Virus record (IMG/VR): IMGVR_UViG_3300035698_008128
Location: 1 to 35,842 of that record
Origin: a virus
Direction: 5' to 3' (one strand)
DNA: 35,842 nucleotides
The notes beneath the pieces were generated by a model. It was not told the origin of the DNA. It ran no database searches and saw only the letters and a list, made by a program, of their open reading frames with translations. The translations under genes were made by a program, and so were the position numbers. Shown piece after piece: positions 34,424-35,842 of this stretch; the first letter of the stretch is position 1, and the number at the start of each line of letters is the position of its first letter.

Positions 34424-35819
34424 TCTGCTCTCTTTGTTGGGAGGCTAACTCAAATTTTGTCTTACCTTCTACAATCCTGGCAATATCTCCCGTCATAATG
34501 CAGTTGATATAGTTTCCAAACTCCATTCCTGAGCCGTGACGGCACACAATAGGTTTTAACTTACGGTTCCCATTCTTAATACCATCTTCTTGGACTTCTT
34601 CGTCAGACTTCAACTTAAAGATTGAGAAGTTTGAACATAGCCAGATGATGCGGTCAGAGCCAGAGGCCGAACTAGTATCCTCCTTATCAATACCATCTCT
34701 GTTTAGCTGCATAAAGGTAAGGAAGGGCACCCCATACCTATGAGCAAAGTTGTGGAGGGAGGTCATCATGAAGCCGAGCAACTGATGCTCTTTCATGTCT
34801 GAGGAAATGCCTTGGGCGTCCATCAGCTTTAAATAATCGTAGATAATGACACAAGGCTTAGCTTTTCCGTCTGCTTCAAATCCTACTTCCTTAGAAATCC
34901 ATCTGCGAGTAGTAGCTAAAATGTCTTCGAATGGCATACCAGCAATGGAGATATGGAAATAGGGAGCTATGGAGAGGGCCTTAGCAGCATCAAGGGCTTT
35001 CCTAAGTTGTTGTTTATCCTGCCCAAATTCTCCAGTCTCAATCTGTTTGATGGGCACTCCAGATATCATGGCAGTTGCCCTATAATGGTGGTCTTCCATA
35101 GTCATTTCAGTATCAAGGTTTAATACCGGGATACCTGACTTAGCTATGTAGTAACCCATATTATCAGACAATAATGTCTTTCCAACTTTCGGACGGGCCC
35201 CGACCACATTAATAGTAGCAGGTCTTAATCCTCCACCTATAGCTTGGTCATAAGCAGGAAACCCTGTAGATATGCCTATCTGTTTGACTGGATTGCCTGC
35301 CAAGTGTAACAAATGTTCTTCTAGTCCATCGCCCAACTTCTTAGTATTGTTATGTTCCTCTTTTAACAGGGAGGATAGGTCAATTTCAGAGAGAGAAATA
35401 ATGGAGAGGGTGCTTTCATCTCCAGTTATGTCTAGGAGGTTATCTCTAGCGTCATTCAGCTTCTCACGGACAAGCCTGGCAATCTCCAGCTTTCTACACT
35501 TCGCAGCAAATCTCCTAACATTGACTAGTTCGATAGGCATGGCGGCAATACCAGCTAAGTGTTTAGCTTCCTCAGCCCTATCAAAGTAGTTTTTGAGTCC
35601 AATATCTTGAGAGGTAGATAGAATCATGGGAATATCTATGGTTTTTGTAGTCCCAGATTTTAACAGGTGGTCTACACATCTCCAGATAGCCTTATTACTA
35701 TCAATAGTAAAGGTTGTAGGCTGTAGAATATCTACTACATCTAAGTAGGCTTCTTCACCATACTGTAGGATACCTGACAGAATTGCTCGTTCAGCAGCTG
35801 CGTTTACCAAAACGGCCAT
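34356..35819 (-). CDS. dnaB: DnaB-like replicative helicase
   Basis: 487 residues. N-terminal helical DnaB domain (about 5-125: AAAERAILSGIL, FTIDSNKAIWRCVDHL), linker, then a RecA-like core: STGFPAYDQAIGGGLRP, Walker A GARPKVGKT (207-215), LNLDTEMTMEDHHYRATAMISG, Walker B in VIIYDYLKLMD, the FMQLNRDG motif and an arginine-finger-like CRHGSGMEF. The tail NDEDEDEYEDGADIPFD is strongly acidic and resembles an SSB tip. It unwinds DNA ahead of the polymerase. The start at 35819 follows a short open stretch from the window edge that ends in a stop at 35822-35824, so an upstream gene is likely. Confidence 0.94.
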   Translation of the reverse strand: MAVLVNAAAERAILSGILQYGEEAYLDVVDILQPTTFTIDSNKAIWRCVDHLLKSGTTKTIDIPMILSTSQDIGLKNYFDRAEEAKHLAGIAAMPIELVNVRRFAAKCRKLEIARLVREKLNDARDNLLDITGDESTLSIISLSEIDLSSLLKEEHNNTKKLGDGLEEHLLHLAGNPVKQIGISTGFPAYDQAIGGGLRPATINVVGARPKVGKTLLSDNMGYYIAKSGIPVLNLDTEMTMEDHHYRATAMISGVPIKQIETGEFGQDKQQLRKALDAAKALSIAPYFHISIAGMPFEDILATTRRWISKEVGFEADGKAKPCVIIYDYLKLMDAQGISSDMKEHQLLGFMMTSLHNFAHRYGVPFLTFMQLNRDGIDKEDTSSASGSDRIIWLCSNFSIFKLKSDEEVQEDGIKNGNRKLKPIVCRHGSGMEFGNYINCIMTGDIARIVEGKTKFELASQQREQNEGYINDEDEDEYEDGADIPFD

Positions 35820-35842
35820 TTTTATCCATGTCTTCTAGAAGA

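Noticed and set aside
14234-35589. Plus-strand open frames opposite the minus-strand operons
   Set aside because: They shadow genes with clear motifs and tight spacing; translations are compositionally odd and lack ribosome sites.
35831-35842. 12-base palindrome TCTTCTAGAAGA at the right edge
   Set aside because: It is cut by the window end and stands alone upstream of the helicase; no second copy or factor supports a role.
1-35842. CRISPR array, tRNA genes, insertion sequences or attachment sites
   Set aside because: Coding density is near complete and no repeat-spacer pattern, cloverleaf, transposase or long direct repeat was noticed.

Overview
The window is a piece of a tailed double-stranded DNA phage genome (Caudoviricetes), probably a large one. 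It carries its own replisome: helicase, primase, a DnaE-type polymerase, a proofreading exonuclease and SSB. It also carries a co-chaperonin, a sigma factor and a long glycosyltransferase cassette. The host is a bacterium: there are Shine-Dalgarno sites and one near-consensus sigma70-type promoter. The sequence does not name the host. Stop codons are used in the standard way. I see no tRNA, rRNA or CRISPR array.

Layout. (1) Positions 1-13423, plus strand, is virion tail: the 3' part of a very long tape measure gene (open at the left edge), a 514-residue tail protein, and an 1823-residue hub/fibre-like protein. (2) Positions 13443-13480 hold a hairpin that can act as a terminator for both converging transcription units. 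(3) Positions 13502-23759, minus strand, form one tight operon behind a promoter with an operator-like inverted repeat at 23806-23833. Its order is ssb, sigma factor, two GT4 glycosyltransferases, a third GT-B protein, a truncated methyltransferase-like protein, two GT2-like proteins, a sugar/choline nucleotidyltransferase, two more GT-B-like proteins, a Vsr/DUF559-type endonuclease, a putative single-strand annealing protein and a zinc-ribbon protein. (4) Positions 23853-35819, minus strand, are the replication block. Its order is DnaB-like helicase, primase, receiver-like protein, dNMP kinase, RecB-type nuclease, MazG, N-terminal half of DNA polymerase III alpha, a small unknown protein, GroES, DnaQ-type exonuclease, C-terminal half of polymerase III alpha.

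Most notable points. The replicative polymerase is split between palm and fingers into two genes with three complete genes between them; I see no frameshift and no split intein at the break. Two inteins of different mechanistic class sit in this block. One is a class 1 intein with LAGLIDADG motifs, just before the fingers motif of the polymerase C-half. The other has the W-C-T triad of class 3 inteins and a decayed endonuclease, and lies immediately after the catalytic lysine of the RecB-type nuclease. The tetranucleotide GATC appears to be absent from the whole window, where chance predicts more than a hundred. The helicase ends in an acidic tail that resembles the SSB tip.

Working together: helicase, primase, split polymerase, exonuclease and SSB would make a phage replication fork. 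The dNMP kinase and MazG tune nucleotide pools, the RecB-type nuclease and annealing protein handle recombination, and the sigma factor may switch transcription. The glycosyltransferase cassette probably decorates virions, host surface or phage DNA; the target cannot be read from the sequence.
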